Positions 45,995 through 59,100 of a stretch of 64,000 nucleotides of DNA are shown one piece after another. The DNA lies in assembly GCA_947650365.1 (NCBI GenBank), contig OX393553.1, positions 35,094,353 through 35,158,352 on the forward strand, in the 5' to 3' direction. The DNA is from Chamaelirium japonicum. Its lineage: Eukaryota > Streptophyta > Magnoliopsida > Liliales > Melanthiaceae. Under the pieces are notes generated by a model. The model saw only the letters and a program-made list of their open reading frames with translations. It was not told the DNA's origin and made no database searches. The first letter of the stretch is position 1. Every line of letters starts with the position of its first letter. The position numbers and the translations under genes were made by a program.

Positions 45995-48302
45995 TATGGT
46001 TCCTCCGAACTTATTAAAAATAGGGGAAGTTTGACATAAGTAATATAGCAAATTATTAAAAATGGTTCCTCTGAAGCTTATTAAAAATGGTTCCTCTGAA
46101 GGCGAATATATACTCTTCTTGGAGACGAATGTATGCTTGTAGGGGCCTTCACTAATATAGCAAATTATGGTGTCCTGCGGCTAATATTGCAAAATAGTTA
46201 AGGACCTATACCTAATTTGCCATTAAAAATATCATGTCCGTTTGGTTTTCGGGATAAAGATTTTTGATGGGGGACATAGCTGTCAGTTACAGCAATGACT
46301 GTTAGTGTCTACACAGACTACACAAGAGAGATCACTGTTCAAAGCCAGCAACAACCACATGAGTGCAATATATATTTGTGCCAAAGACCAATCTTGATTT
46401 TGCCACGCGAGCACCACGTTTATTTTACGCTGTAGCGGTACAGAACAAAACTCTCGATTCAATCATGCAACCTCCTGAGAAGGAAACATCGGGTTTGCTA
46501 TTGGAATGTAATCACAGTTGCAGGATAAAGGTGCAATTTTTTTTTTATAGAGCCGTAGTTTATGATAGCGGCCTTTTGAGTCCAATTTTTTTTTTAAAAA
46601 AAGGTGCCAATCATTGTGATCGAGAGCGGTTTTATCCTAAAAAACTAAGTAACAGGCCATGATTCTAGGGGTGAGGGCTCAAAGAGGTACGAAAATCGAA
46701 ACGGGGAGCTGGGGAAGGCAACATAGTTATTGTCTTTTTTAATTAACTTCTATAATCCCGTGGACATGAAATCAATGGCCAGGATTCGCATGCACAAGCA
46801 AGGCACAAATACCTTGACGGAAAGTTTGCTCCACAGTGTCCATACCGGGAGCCAAATAGGGAACCTCTCCAACATGGGCGTGAGGAACCATCAGGCCAAG
46901 AGCCTATTGCTAAGTAGAGTTTTATTTAGTTTTTTTGTATTTTTTCGGTAGTCAAGTTATAATCTACTGGTACAATTGTGTCTTTTCTTCTTAACGTGGT
47001 CACGCTTGCTCAAACGGCATCGTTCGTGGCCCTCAGGATTCGAACTGTGAACCTGCGCCCAAAGGGTGCAATGTAACACCAAATTTGGTACAATTTTTTT
47101 GTTTTTGGCAGTCAAAGAGTTGTATTTAGGTTTGGTAAAATGGTATTTTGGTTTTTTTAGAACATCTTCTTTTGCATGGACATTAAAGATCAAGGAAATA
47201 TATTTTTTTGGACATGAGATTTTCAGAAAAAACAGACGTATAGGCACCATTGTTTATTGTTCTTTTGCATCAGAAAAATCTTGTTCTTTATTCAAGAAAA
47301 CTGTTTTTCGCTATTTTTTTGTACCTTGGACATTTTCGACTAAAAATCTATTTATTCATATGCTCCACCACATCTAATTTCAAATATACCTACCACTAAC
47401 ATAATTAAATATACTCAACCAAATTAAAGATATATATTAAAAATACTTATCAAGTCTAAAGCATAAGTAGAATTCTCAAACACAAAGATATAAGTTTAAA
47501 TGTAGTTATAAACCTTCAAACCAATATATACTAGGGTCAAACATTACGAAGGCGCACCAAAAGCGATGTCTTCTTTATCTCCTCCGACAATGCGAGGAAC
47601 AATTCAGCTCTCTTGTGGTCTGATAACATATACTCCATTGAATCACTTAGGGATCAACCCCTCATCAAGTTCCTCTATATTCATAACCTCTGTCACCAAC
47701 CTTTTTCACATCATCCTTCTTCGATGTAGGGATGTAAAACGGGCTGGGCTGAGTCGGGCCTAGAGATGGTAAGCCCGAATTGGTCCGTCAGACTCACCGG
47801 ACTAGGCACGGCCTTGGGACAAGGGTCTGAGACCTGGCCTGGCTTGTGTATATATTGGAAATTTTGGGCCGAGTCTTGTCAAGTTTAGACTAAAACCTAT
47901 GTATCTTTTAATAAAAAAATTTCTCCAAAGGCTTATGTGTGGGTTTGAACTCAAAACCTTATGTAGTTTACATGACACTTTAGCCATGCAAAGTGAAATG
48001 TTTCAAAACATTTGTTTTCTCCAAAGGTTTATGTGTAGGTTTTAATTAAATGTGAAATGTTTCGAAAAATTTCTCTAAAGATTTATGTAGCTTTGTCAAC
48101 GGGTTAGATTCTGACCGAATCACGGTTTATCTGAATCCGATCCGTTTACATATCTAACAAATCCGGATTCGATCTGATATCCGACAGATACTAAAGCATT
48201 TATTCCAAATTCGAATCCATCGGATTATCCGAATTCGATTAACCAAGTTGAAACTTGAAACTATATGTTTGGAATTCAATGGCTTCCCATTCACATAGAA
48301 GG
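45995..48302. other. Intergenic stretch between the solo LTR and the nested Gypsy elements
   Basis: AT-rich. A direct repeat ATTAAAAATGGTTCCTCTGAA occurs at about 46053 and 46079. A TAGGGATGTAAAACGGGCTG start near 47727 resembles a hAT MITE end. GGATTCGAACTGTGAACC near 47037-47054 resembles a tRNA-derived B box on the minus strand but no cloverleaf was found. No gene recognised. Confidence 0.5.
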
Positions 48303-48436
48303 TGATGGGATGCGAATGCTTTCAGAAACCCAAGTGCTGAATTTAAACAATTAAATACAGATTTCAGCATGTCTTAATCAAATTTCAGCAAAGCTTATGG
48401 CCACAGATCATCATTCATTTATACCCAAACGTATTT
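48303..48436 (-). mobile_element. 3' LTR of the gag-pro Gypsy element, first part
   Basis: Matches 63455-63587 with few differences. It is cut by the Tekay-like insertion after TATTT (48432-48436). Confidence 0.9.
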
Positions 48437-51400
48437 TGTAACACCTGAGGTGTTAAAATTTGAGAATAATAATAATCCTCCCAGGGCTCTTTTCGTCTTT
48501 TTACCGTCAGACTTTCTTGCTGGGCTTTTTCCAGAATAATGGGTCGTAAACCCATGAGATATTTTACGTTCACTTTTTCTATATTTTTGACCACGTCGTA
48601 TTGGTGTGTCCCGTGCAAGGATCGGGTGTATGCGCAGCCTGTTTCGGCAGCCCGGTAGTTAAAACCCTAGAATTTCGATAATCAGCCCACTGTCGGTATT
48701 GTTTGGTTTACCACAGGAGATTGGGTGATCGGATCGTAGCAAGGCTGGATACGTTGGGTGAGGCTCTGAAAGAGCTTTCCAACGAGCCTGAGCGGGGGTC
48801 GATCCGACACCCGGACAATAAGTTATTGCTATTTTAAAGTTCAGAGTATTTCCTTTATTGTGGGAGATCTACAAGTCAGAAAAATTTGTACCAAGTGTCA
48901 ATGTGTTCGTGTCGATGAGACCTTTCCAACGGATCATTCCGTGCCCATTTCTGACCTCCGGTTTGTTACTTATGGCTGATTATTCTTTTCAGCTAGTTAA
49001 GTCGACGGTTTGCACCCGGGTTCCAACCGAGCACAGTTCAGGGCTCGGGACCGAGCCCGATCAGCCCTATTACCTTCCTCCCAACCTTTTAGCTGGGTTT
49101 AGACCCCCTCGATCGCCCTCCCCGGTATTTAAATTTTGAATTTCGGATGGGGAGGATATGGCAGGATTCGGGATGATAACAACCGGATCTTCCTGCCATA
49201 ACTACCCCTCTTTGTTAGGAAGGCCTTAACAAACCCGATTCCCCAGCCGACTTACCATACCGGCTCCCTCCCTTCTTTCCTTTTTACGTGAACCGAAGAG
49301 AGAGAGAGAGGACGGAGCGGAGTAGAGAGAGAGAGAAGACTAGAGAGAGAAAGGAGGGAGAGAAGAAGACAGAGATCGAGGGAGAAGAGCGAGGAGCACT
49401 CGCAGCCCCTCCGAGTACCTTCCCCAACCCCGGCGGACCACCACAGGTCAGCTCTCCCTCTCTCCTCTCCTCCTTCACCCGAACCAGACCCAAACCCCGC
49501 GGCCTCCCTTCCTCCTCCCTTACCCGCGAACCTGACCTCACCCCCTCCTCCTTTGCCGCGGCCCACTTGGGCGGGGGACGCCACTGCGACCCCACCTCCG
49601 GTTCCCGTGGGGTGGACCAAACTCCAAGCTCCGCCGGCGATCGTCGGAGAAAAACCAAACCCAAACCTCCACTAGCGGCTTTCTATGGCCGGGCCATTAC
49701 GGGGCTTCGACGGTTGCTCCGGCGGTTCCACCCGCATCTCCTCCGTGGAGGTGGTACGAGGGAGATTGGCCGAGCGCTCTCCGGTGCTCCCAGGCCAGCC
49801 CCCCCGCCGTCGCCGTCGCATAGAACCGGCCCTCTGTTTTGCTGGTTTTGTGGGGAAGAAGAAGAACGGACTGATTCGCAATTAAAGATCTATCCTGGGT
49901 CTTTTAGAAATTATTAATACAGCAACCCGACCCGACTGCACTGTAGACCCGACCCGAACTGCAGATCCGACCCGACCTGTAGACCCGACCTGTTGACCCA
50001 GAACCGACCCAGCAGTGAACCGGTCTGGTTCACCTGAACCAGACCCTTAAACCAACCAGAAATTGGTTCAGCCGCCATTTCCTCGTCCGATCTCAGAATC
50101 GAACGAAACCAGCGGCGTTTCGACCGGCTCGAAGAGACCCACTTGTTGAACTAGAATTGGTACAGTAATATTACTATCTAGGATCCCTTTTTATCCATGG
50201 GCCCGATCTAGTCGGCGCACCGTGGTTTGATCGCCAATTCTCCGTCCGATCTCGGAATTGGACGAAACCAGTGGCATCGTGCTCAGATCATCGATGCCGA
50301 TGTATGAAACCTATTTTAGGACCCTAGAGCCCCCTTTGACCTATTGAACCGATCGTAGGCCGGTTTTCACCGGTTCGACCCTAAAACCTCCGACCGAAGT
50401 CGGACTCGAGCGAGACCGGATCCCGTGGGTCCCTCATCCCTAAAACAACCGTTTTAGAACCCTGGTTTGAGTAATTTATAGATGTGACAACTTATACATT
50501 TTAAACCATGATGGTCAGTTTCTCCTTCGACGGTACACCGGACCGATAGGCGTGAGGAGCGTGGACCACCGAGCCATTCTCCAGGTGAACATGATTAATT
50601 CTATTCTAGTTAGAGTAGATTGTAGTTGTATCTGTAAAATAATAAATAAAACCGTATGTGGCATAGTATGTTCAATGCATGCAGGCGGGGAACCGGTACT
50701 GCATGTGGGAGGTGGGCATACTATCCCTGGCCTCTGAATAATCATATATGTAATATTTTGATAGCTGTAACAGTGATTGACTCAACCTAGATTCACACTA
50801 GGATGCATGCAAACAAGTAGATACATGTACTGATTATTTATTAATATTCTGTTGAATGAGTGTGTTTGGTGACCATGGGTCACGTGGTGCAGTCCAGTTG
50901 CTATTGAGCAACAAAGACTGGTGGTCTCAGTGGAGAGACCGGTGGTCTCAGTAGAGAGACCGGTTGTTGTACTTCCTCAGTCGAGGTTCTCTTCCCAAAG
51001 GGAAGACTCACTACTCACGGGCATGGGTAGGGGACCCGAGTGCACAGGATGGGAGGTGAACCACCGCCTGTGCATAATCCGAATCAAGTAGGTAGGGTCA
51101 CAGGGTTGGGCAGGCGGTAAAGCCCCTAGTGGCCTAGTAGTCCACCCATGGGTAATGACCCCTAAAAGCAAGGTGGGTGGGAGTGCCCCGTGGTGAAAGA
51201 CCAAGCCCCCTTATGGCCATATGGGTATTTCTGGCTCTCCAGGTACACTTGGACCCAGGTTCTGTTGGCAGACTCAGTTAGAAAACTGCCGGTTCACTTT
51301 AGGAGTAGGTAGAACTAACCTTCGGTGATTAGTTGCATACTTTTAATCTGGATGATTATTTGTCTTACATTTACTAGTTGTAGTAGTACCATTGTAGAAC

Positions 51401-51974
51401 TGCCATATTAGCTAGCTGAACTATCTTATTTGCAATATATGTATGTATATGTTATCGCCCTCGTAGACTTCTAGAAGGGCAGGGTATGACTATGGTTTAC
51501 CCTAGCTAGTTTAGGGTTAACGGTTCACTGAGTTTACCTAGTAAACTCACCCCGTTGTTGCACACTCTTTTCAGGTACCATAGATCATTCTCAGGCGCTT
51601 CCTAGAGGAGCGTGATTAGCTATCGAGGGAGGATATTAGAGGTGTTAACTAGTTTTATTATTTTCAGTTGATTATGTAATAATTGTAGAACCATGTTCTA
51701 GATGCTCTGAATAATGCCAGAACCAGTAATATTTCTTTGGTAAGCTTCTCCTCAAAGCTTCATGCCTGGTAGGCCTTTCCTCAAGGCCAAGTTATTGGTA
51801 GGCTTCTCCTCAAAGCCGTCCCTCATCAGCTAGTAAGTAGTTAATGATAAATTAGTAATAAATAACTAAATAATAGAATCAATCTCGCAACCTTATAACA
51901 TTGATTTACCCTTAAAACCTCATCACCCCCGGGTTTGACTGGTTTACCCTTGTAGTCAGATCCGGGGCGTGACA
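48437..51974 (+). mobile_element. Tekay-like element, 5' LTR
   Basis: Starts TGTAACACCTGAGG, ends GGGGCGTGACA. It contains GA-rich and CG-rich stretches and a 209-codon frame at 49288-49917 shared with the other LTR; this is attributed to LTR identity, not to a gene. Confidence 0.95.
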
Positions 51975-51976
51975 GC

Positions 51977-51988
51977 TGGTATCAGAGC
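51977..51988 (+). other. Primer-binding site of the Tekay-like element
   Basis: TGGTATCAGAGC two bases after the LTR, complementary to the 3' end of initiator Met tRNA. Confidence 0.93.
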
Positions 51989-52768
51989 TTAGGGATATGA
52001 TCCTAAGGTTATCGTTAGAATATTGGTCATTGTGATGATTTACTGTAAGGGTTCCTAGTAGCTAGTTGGGTATATCCTTTAGGTTTTAGTTTTGAGGATT
52101 TTATTACCTTTCTACCCTACTGAAGGGGACGCCTTTCAGTAGAAATGGTTAAGAGGGACGCTTCTTAACCTGGTGAAGTAAGTAATTGAATCCTCAACCC
52201 TATAGATGTGTTAGATTATTGTATCCTCTTCACAATTTCTCTTTAAGGTGTGTAGCTTGCTGTCTCTTTCCTTGTTGTTTGGTAAGTTTTCTGGCTTAGT
52301 ATCTAATATAAGAATCCTGTTTGTAGTAAGGCATGGTCTTACCATGATAGGATCTTCTTGCACTAGGCATCCTTGCTTAACTTTGTAGATTATAGTTTTT
52401 AGTAGTAGATAATATTTGGATTACAGTTATAGAAGATCAATCTTATTAGATTAGTTAACCGTTGAGAGGCTTTTACTCATTAAGTTGTTTCGTATCTCTT
52501 GCCTTGGTGTAGTAATGGATATTGTGCTTGTCATGGATCCTTTGTCCTACGGGTATGAATTTCTCGTATATTTCGTAGTTCCGGAGCAGTAGATAATGTA
52601 GGTCCTATGTGAGAATTCTGTTACATGTTAGATAGAAGGATGTTTGAGCTTTTAGATCTGTTACAGATGTTATCCTAGACTCTTTCCCGTAGTGTAGTTT
52701 TACCTTCCGTAGTTCAGTAGTTCGTACTTCTAGTTCGCATAGGTAGAATAGGCATACCCTTATAGCTA
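51989..52768 (+). other. Non-coding leader where gag is expected
   Basis: 780 bp, AT-rich, stops in all frames. No capsid block or zinc knuckle is visible. In relatives gag would start here and run for well over 1 kb, so gag is deleted or degraded beyond recognition. Confidence 0.7.
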
Positions 52769-53176
52769 TTGCATTATTGTCTTAGGTATTGTTCTTTTTC
52801 TCATTACCCTTGCATGAGTTTTGTTCGACACTGGATTGACACACTCTTACGTAGTCCCCAGATTTGTGGCTACCTTGGGGCTAGCATCGATGTGGACCGA
52901 GTATGTAAGAGATGTGTGCTTTCTATTGGCGACAATGAACTCATGGCCGACTTGATCATCCTGGACCTAGAAGGGTTGGATGTCCTGCTCGGGATGGACT
53001 GGATGGCGACTTACCATGCGAATCTAGATTGCTTCTCCAAGAAGATCACCTTTCGTCCACCCGACAGCCCAGAGATTGTATTCGTTGGAGCGAGACTGGC
53101 TATCCTATATCCGATGCCTCGATGGAGGACTTGCCTTAGTCTTCTAGCTCAGTTGCTAGCGACACCGAAGGTGTGA
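52769..53176 (+). pseudogene. Tekay-like aspartic protease, frameshifted
   Basis: The active site Asp-Thr-Gly lies at 52827-52835 in the frame reading VLFDTG, but the longer frame with VCKRCVLSIGDNELMADLII and LLGMDWMATYHANLDC is in another phase, so a frameshift separates the catalytic loop from the rest of the domain. The product would be inactive. Confidence 0.85.
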
Positions 53177-54880
53177 GTTCCTTGGATCACTCCCCGATAG
53201 TTCAAGATTTTCTAGACGTGTTTCCAGACCAGCTCCCCGGTCTTCCTCCAGTGCGAGAGGTGGAGTTCAGTATCAAGTTGCTTCCAGGAACGACACCAAT
53301 CTATGTGGCCCCATATCGGATAGCACCGGCGGAGTTACGAGAGTTGAGTACGCAGTTGGAGGAGTTAAGGAGCCTTGGGTACATTCGCCCCAGTGTCTCT
53401 CCATGGGGTGCCCCTGTTCTGTTTACTCAGAAGAAGGATGACTCAAAGCGACTCTGCATTGACTACAGGAAACTGAATGCGGTCATAGTGAAGAGCAGGT
53501 ATCCTCTCCCAAGAATCGAGGATCTGTTTGACCAGTTGAAGGGTGCTCGGTTCTTCTCAAAAATTGATCTGAGGACCGGGTACCACCAGCTCAGGATGAA
53601 GGATGAAGATATCTCAAAGACGGCGTTCCGGACGCGATACGGGCACTACGAGTTTCTAGTGATGCCGTTCGGTCTGACGAATGCCCCGGCAGCCTTTATG
53701 GACTTGATGAACCGGGTCTTCAGACCTTATCTTGACCGGTTCATCGTGGTCTTCGTCGATGACGTATTGATCTTCTCGAAGTCCGAAGAGGAGCATGCAG
53801 AGCATCTGAGGATTACCCTACAGACGTTATGATATCACCAGCTCTACGCCAAGCTCAGCAAGTGTGAGTTTTGGATGAGAGAAGTGAAGTTCTTAGGGCA
53901 TGTGATTTCAGAAGGAGGTATCTCGATGGACCCAGCGAAGATCGAGGCAGTACTGAGTTGGGAGTCATCGAGGAATATTTTTGAGATCTGGAGTTTCCTG
54001 GGTCTAGCAGGATACTACCGGAGGTTTGTAGAGGGATTCTCGAGACTGGCATTGCCCTTGACTCGGTTGACAAAGAAGGGGGTGAAGTTTGAGTGGTCGG
54101 ATTCTTACGAGCAGTCCTTTCAGGAGCTGAAGCGACGACTCACCAGTGCCCCTGTTCTTACAGTGCCAGTTAGTGGGAAGGGATACGTGGTCTATACAGA
54201 TGTGTCTCAGTCTGGACTTGGAGGTGTGTTGATGCAAGATAGCAAAGTGGTAGCCTATGCATCGAGACAGTTGAAGCCTCATGAGCAAAACTACCCGACC
54301 CATGACCTGGAGCTTGCAACGGTGGTGTTCGTGCTCAAGATTTGGCGGCACTACCTGTGTGGAAAAGCCTTCGAGATGTATTGTGATCATAAGAGTCTGA
54401 AGTATATTTGTACCCAGAAGGACCTGAATCTCCGATAGTGGAGGTGGATTGAGGTCTTGAACGATTTCAACTACAACTTCTTCTATCATCCTGGGAAGGC
54501 TAATGTGGTGGCAGATGCACTCAGCATAAAGTTCAAGAGCAAACTATTGCGGCTGATAGCTGACAGGCATGAGTTTCTTATAGCTGTGGAAGGGTATGAC
54601 CTGATATTGAGAGGAGAGCCCTTAGGTAACTGATTGTTCAGTATCCGGGCTCAGCCTGCCCTGATCAAGCAAGTGATAGAGTCTCAGGCTGAGGATGAGG
54701 AGTTGGAAGAGATGCGCTCTCGGCTGATTGGAGGAGAGGCAGTGGAGGACTGGTCGCTCGACTCTGAAGGTGGGTTGAGGTACAAGAGGAGGTTGTGTCT
54801 ACCGAAGAACCAGGAGGTTCAAGATAAAGTCCTCATAGAGGCACATCGCTCTCGATACATGGTACACCCTGGAGTACCAA
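53173..54880 (+). pseudogene. Tekay-like reverse transcriptase and RNase H, interrupted
   Basis: RT blocks in order: [54 protein letters not shown], and the catalytic FVDD at 53752-53763. After a TGA at 53830-53832 the frame goes on through the connection domain ([11 protein letters not shown]) and RNase H ([35 protein letters not shown]). Further stops lie at 54436-54438 and 54631-54633, and a frameshift near 54860 separates it from integrase. Each lesion is a single substitution or indel, which fits recent decay, but they predate or coincide with the last insertion. Confidence 0.92.
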
Positions 54881-54881
54881 G

Positions 54882-56093
54882 ATGTATCAGGACTTGAAGA
54901 ATCAGTTCTGGTGGAATGGGATGAAGAAAGACGTAGCTGAGTTTGTAGCGAAGTGTTTAACCTGTCAACAGGTTAAGGCAGAACACCAGAAGCCTGCAGG
55001 ACCCCTTCATCCCCTCCCGGTGGCTGAGTGGAAGTGGGAGCACATCACGATGGATTTCGTTTCAGGATTACCGCTAACCAGGAGGAGGCATGATTTAGTA
55101 TGGGTGATTATGGACAGACTGACCAAGTCTGCCCACTTTCTTCCAGTCAGGATTACTTTTTCCCTACCTGAGCTGAGCAGACTCTACATAGCAGAGATAG
55201 TCCGGTTGCACGGGATTCCGGTGAGCATAGTCTCAGATCGAGACTCCAGGTTTGTCTCAGGATTCTGGTTGAGCTTACAGACTGCATTAGTGACCCAGCA
55301 CAATTTTAGCACAGCCTTTCATCCTCAGACGGACGGTCAGTCAGAGAGGACCATTCAGATCTTGGAGGACATGCTTCGGGCATGCTCTATAGACTTTGCT
55401 GGTAATTGGGATGAGCACTTGCCACTAGTGGAGTTCTCATACAACAACAGCTTTCAAGCGAGCATTGGCATGGCTCCTTACGAGGCTCTATATGGGAGGC
55501 CTTGTCGTTCCCCTATCTGTTGGGCAGAAGTTGGAGAGCGTAGTCTTCTGGGACCAGAGTTGGTGCAGGAGACAACGGAGAAGATACAACTGATCAGGGA
55601 AAGGCTTCGTACAGCTCAGAGCAGGCAGAAGAGCTATGCAGACGTTCGTAGGCGACCTCTGGAGTTCGAGGTTGGAGACCATGTTTTCCTACGGGTTTCC
55701 CCTAAGCGTGGTGTCTTCCGGTTCGGAAAGAGGGGAAAGCTAGCGCCGAGGTTTACGGGACCGTTTGAGATATTGGATCGAGTGGGCGAGGTGGCATATC
55801 GCCTGGCCCTGCCACCACGCCTTTCAGCAGTTCACCCAATGTTCCATGTGTCGATGCTTCGGAGGTACATGCCAGACTCGTCACATGTGCTGGATTGGCA
55901 GGACTTGGAGCTCAGTGCAGATGCCACATTTGAGGAGCGTCCAGTCCGTGTTTTGGCTTCTGAGGATAGGGTGCTTCGCACTAAGACCATCAGGATGGTC
56001 AAGATCCTTTGGAGTCATCGAGGCGAGGACGAGGCCACATGGGAGGTGGAGTCTGATATGTTGCACTTGTACCCTTATCTTTTCAATACCTGA
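54882..56093 (+). CDS. Tekay-like integrase with chromodomain (open, but cut off from upstream pol)
   Basis: 403 open codons. The zinc-binding region ends in [16 protein letters not shown]. The catalytic acidic triad sits in [18 protein letters not shown] and [10 protein letters not shown]. The [19 protein letters not shown] block and the C-terminal [20 protein letters not shown] form a chromodomain-like module, which in chromoviruses guides insertion to marked chromatin. Translation would need the upstream frames, which are broken, so it is unlikely to be expressed. Confidence 0.92.
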   Translation: MYQDLKNQFWWNGMKKDVAEFVAKCLTCQQVKAEHQKPAGPLHPLPVAEWKWEHITMDFVSGLPLTRRRHDLVWVIMDRLTKSAHFLPVRITFSLPELSRLYIAEIVRLHGIPVSIVSDRDSRFVSGFWLSLQTALVTQHNFSTAFHPQTDGQSERTIQILEDMLRACSIDFAGNWDEHLPLVEFSYNNSFQASIGMAPYEALYGRPCRSPICWAEVGERSLLGPELVQETTEKIQLIRERLRTAQSRQKSYADVRRRPLEFEVGDHVFLRVSPKRGVFRFGKRGKLAPRFTGPFEILDRVGEVAYRLALPPRLSAVHPMFHVSMLRRYMPDSSHVLDWQDLELSADATFEERPVRVLASEDRVLRTKTIRMVKILWSHRGEDEATWEVESDMLHLYPYLFNT

Positions 56094-56124
56094 TTCTATT
56101 TTTGTCTAATTTTCGAGGACGAAA

Positions 56125-56145
56125 ATTTCTTTAAGGTGTGTAGGT
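56125..56145 (+). other. Polypurine tract region of the Tekay-like element
   Basis: AATTTCTTTAAGGTGTGTAG leads directly to the 3' LTR. The purine run is degenerate (AAGGTGTGTAGGT). Confidence 0.55.
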
Positions 56146-59100
56146 TGTAACACCTGAGGTGTTAAAATTTGAGAATAATAATAATAATCCTCCCAGGGCT
56201 CTTTTCGTCTTTTTACCATCAGACTTTCTTGCTGGGCTTTTTCCAGAATAATGGGTCGTAAACCCATGAGATATTTTACGTTCACTTTTTCTATATTTTT
56301 GACCACGTCGTATTGGTGTGTCCCGTGCAAGGATCGGGTGTATGCGCAGCCTGTTTCGGCAGCCCGGTAGTTAAAACCCTAGAATTTCGATAATCAGCCC
56401 ACTGTCGGTATTGTTTGGTTTACCACAGGAGATTGGGTGATCGGATCGTAGCAAGGCTGGATACGTTGGGTGAGGCTCTGAAAGAGCTTTCCAACGAGCC
56501 TGAGCGGGGGTCGATCCGACACCCGGACAATAAGTTATTGCTATTTTAAAGTTCAGAGTATTTCCTTTATTGTGGGAGATCTACAAGTCAGAAAAATTTG
56601 TACCAAGTGTCAATGTGTTCGTGTCGATGAGACCTTTCCAACGGATCATTCCGTGCCCATTTCTGACCTCCGGTTTGTTACTTATGGCTGATTATTCTTT
56701 TCAGCTAGTTAAGTCGACGGTTTGCACCCGGGTTCCAACCGAGCACAGTTCAGGGCTCGGGACCGAGCCCGATCAGCCCTATTACCTTCCTCCCAACCTT
56801 TTAGCTGGGTTTAGACCCCCTCGATCGCCCTCCCCGGTATTTAAATTTTGAATTTCGGATGGGGAGGATATGGCAGGATTCGGGATGATAACAACCGGAT
56901 CTTCCTGCCATAACTACCCCTCTTTGTTAGGAAGGCCTTAACAAACCCGATTCCCCAGCCGACTTACCATACCGGCTCCCTCCCTTCTTTCCTTTTTATG
57001 TGAACCGAAGAGAGAGAGAGAGGACGGAGCGGAATAGAGAGAGAGAGAAGACTAGAGAGAGAAAGGAGGGAGAGAAGAAGACAGAGATCGAGGGAGAAGA
57101 GAGAGGAGCACTCGCAGCCCCTCCGAGTACCTTCCCCAACCCCGGCGGACCACCACAGGTCAGCTCTCCCTCTCTCCTCTCCTCCTTCACCCGAACCAGA
57201 CCCAAACCCCGTGGCCTCCCTTCCTCCTCCCTTACCCGCGAACCTGACCTCACCCCCTCCTCCTTTGCCGCGGCCCACTTGGGCGGGGGACGCCACTGCG
57301 ACCCCACCTCCGGTTCCCGTGGGGTGGACCAAACTCCAAGCTCCGCCGGCGATCGTCGGAGAAAAACCAAACCCAAACCTCCACTAGCGGCTTTCTATGG
57401 CCGGGCCATTACGGGGCTTCGACGGTTGCTCCGGCGGTTCCACCCGCATCTCCTCCGTGGAGGTGGTACGGGGGAGATTGGCCGAGCGCTCTCCGGTGCT
57501 CCCAGGCCAGCCCCCCCGCCGTCGCCGTCGCATAGAACCGGCCCTCTGTTTTGCTGGTTTTGTGGGGAAGAAGAAGAACGGACTGATTCGCAATTAAAGA
57601 TCTATCCTGGGTCTTTTAGAAATTATTAATACAGCAACCCGACCCGACTGCACTGTAGACCCGACCCGAACTGCAGATCCGACCCGACCTGTAGACCCGA
57701 CCTGTTGACCCAGAACCGACCCAGCAGTGAACCGGTCTGGTTCACCTGAACCAGACCCTTAAACCAACCAGAAATTGGTTCAGTCGCCATTTCCTCGTCC
57801 GATCTCAGAATCGAACGAAACCAGCGGCGTTTCGACCGGCTCGAAGAGACCCACTTGTTGAACTAGAATTGGTACAGTAATATTACTATCTAGGATCCCT
57901 TTTTATCCATGGGCCCGATCTAGTCGGCGCACCGTGGTTTGATCGCCAATTCTCCGTCCGATCTCGGAATTGGACGAAACCAGTGGCATCGTGCTCAGAT
58001 CATCGATGCCGATGTATGAAACCTATTTTAGGACCCTAGAGCCCCCTTTGCCCTATTGAACCGATCGTAGGCCGGTTTTCACCGGTTCGACCCTAAAACC
58101 TCCGACCGAAGTCGGACTCGAGCGAGACCGGATCCCGTGGGTCCCTCATCCCTAAAACAACCGTTTTAGAACCCTGGTTTGAGTAATTTATAGATGTGAC
58201 AACTTATACATTTTAAACCATGATGGTCAGTTTCTCCTTCGACGGTACACCGGACCGATAGGCGTGAGGAGCGTGGACCACCGAGCCATTCTCCAGGTGA
58301 ACATGATTAATTCTATTCTAGTTAGAGTAGATTGTAGTTGTATCTGTAAAATAATAAATAAAACCGTATGTGGCATAGTATGTTCAATGCATGCAGGCGG
58401 GGAACCGGTACTGCATGTGGGAGGTGGGCATACTATCCCTGGCCTCTGAATAATCATATATGTAATATTTTGATAGCTGTAACAGTGATTGACTCAACCT
58501 AGATTCACACTAGGATGCATGCAAACAAGTAGATACATGTACTGATTATTTATTAATATTCTGTTGAATGAGTGTGTTTGGTGACCATGGGTCACGTGGT
58601 GCAGTCCAGTTGCTATTGAGCAACAAAGACTGGTGGTCTCAGTGGAGAGACCGGTGGTCTCAGTAGAGAGACCGGTTGTTGTACTTCCTCAGTCGAGGTT
58701 CTCTTCCCAAAGGGAAGACTCACTACTCACGGGCATGGGTAGGGGACCCGAGTGCACAGGATGGGAGGTGAACCACCGCCTGTGCATAATCCGAATCAAG
58801 TAGGTAGGGTCACAGGGTTGGGCAGGCGGTAAAGCCCCTAGTGGCCTAGTAGTCCACCCCTGGGTAATGACCCCTAAAAGCAAGGTGGGTGGGAGTGCCC
58901 CGTGGTGAAAGACCAAGCCCCCTTATGGCCATATGGGTATTTCTGGCTCTCCAGGTACACTTGGACCCAGGTTCTGTTGGCAGACTCAGTTAGAAAACTG
59001 CCGGTTCACTTTAGGAGTAGGTAGAACTAACCTTCGGTGATTAGTTGCATACTTTTAATCTGGATGATTATTTGTCTTACATTTACTAGTTGTAGTAGTA

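Noticed and set aside
44376..46039. Frames across the solo LTR
   Set aside because: Mirror images of those in the 708-2936 LTR; explained by repeat arrays.
46985..47095. Possible tRNA-derived SINE or tRNA on the minus strand
   Set aside because: A B-box-like GTTCGAATCC is present, but no convincing A box, cloverleaf or poly-A/T tail at the right spacing.
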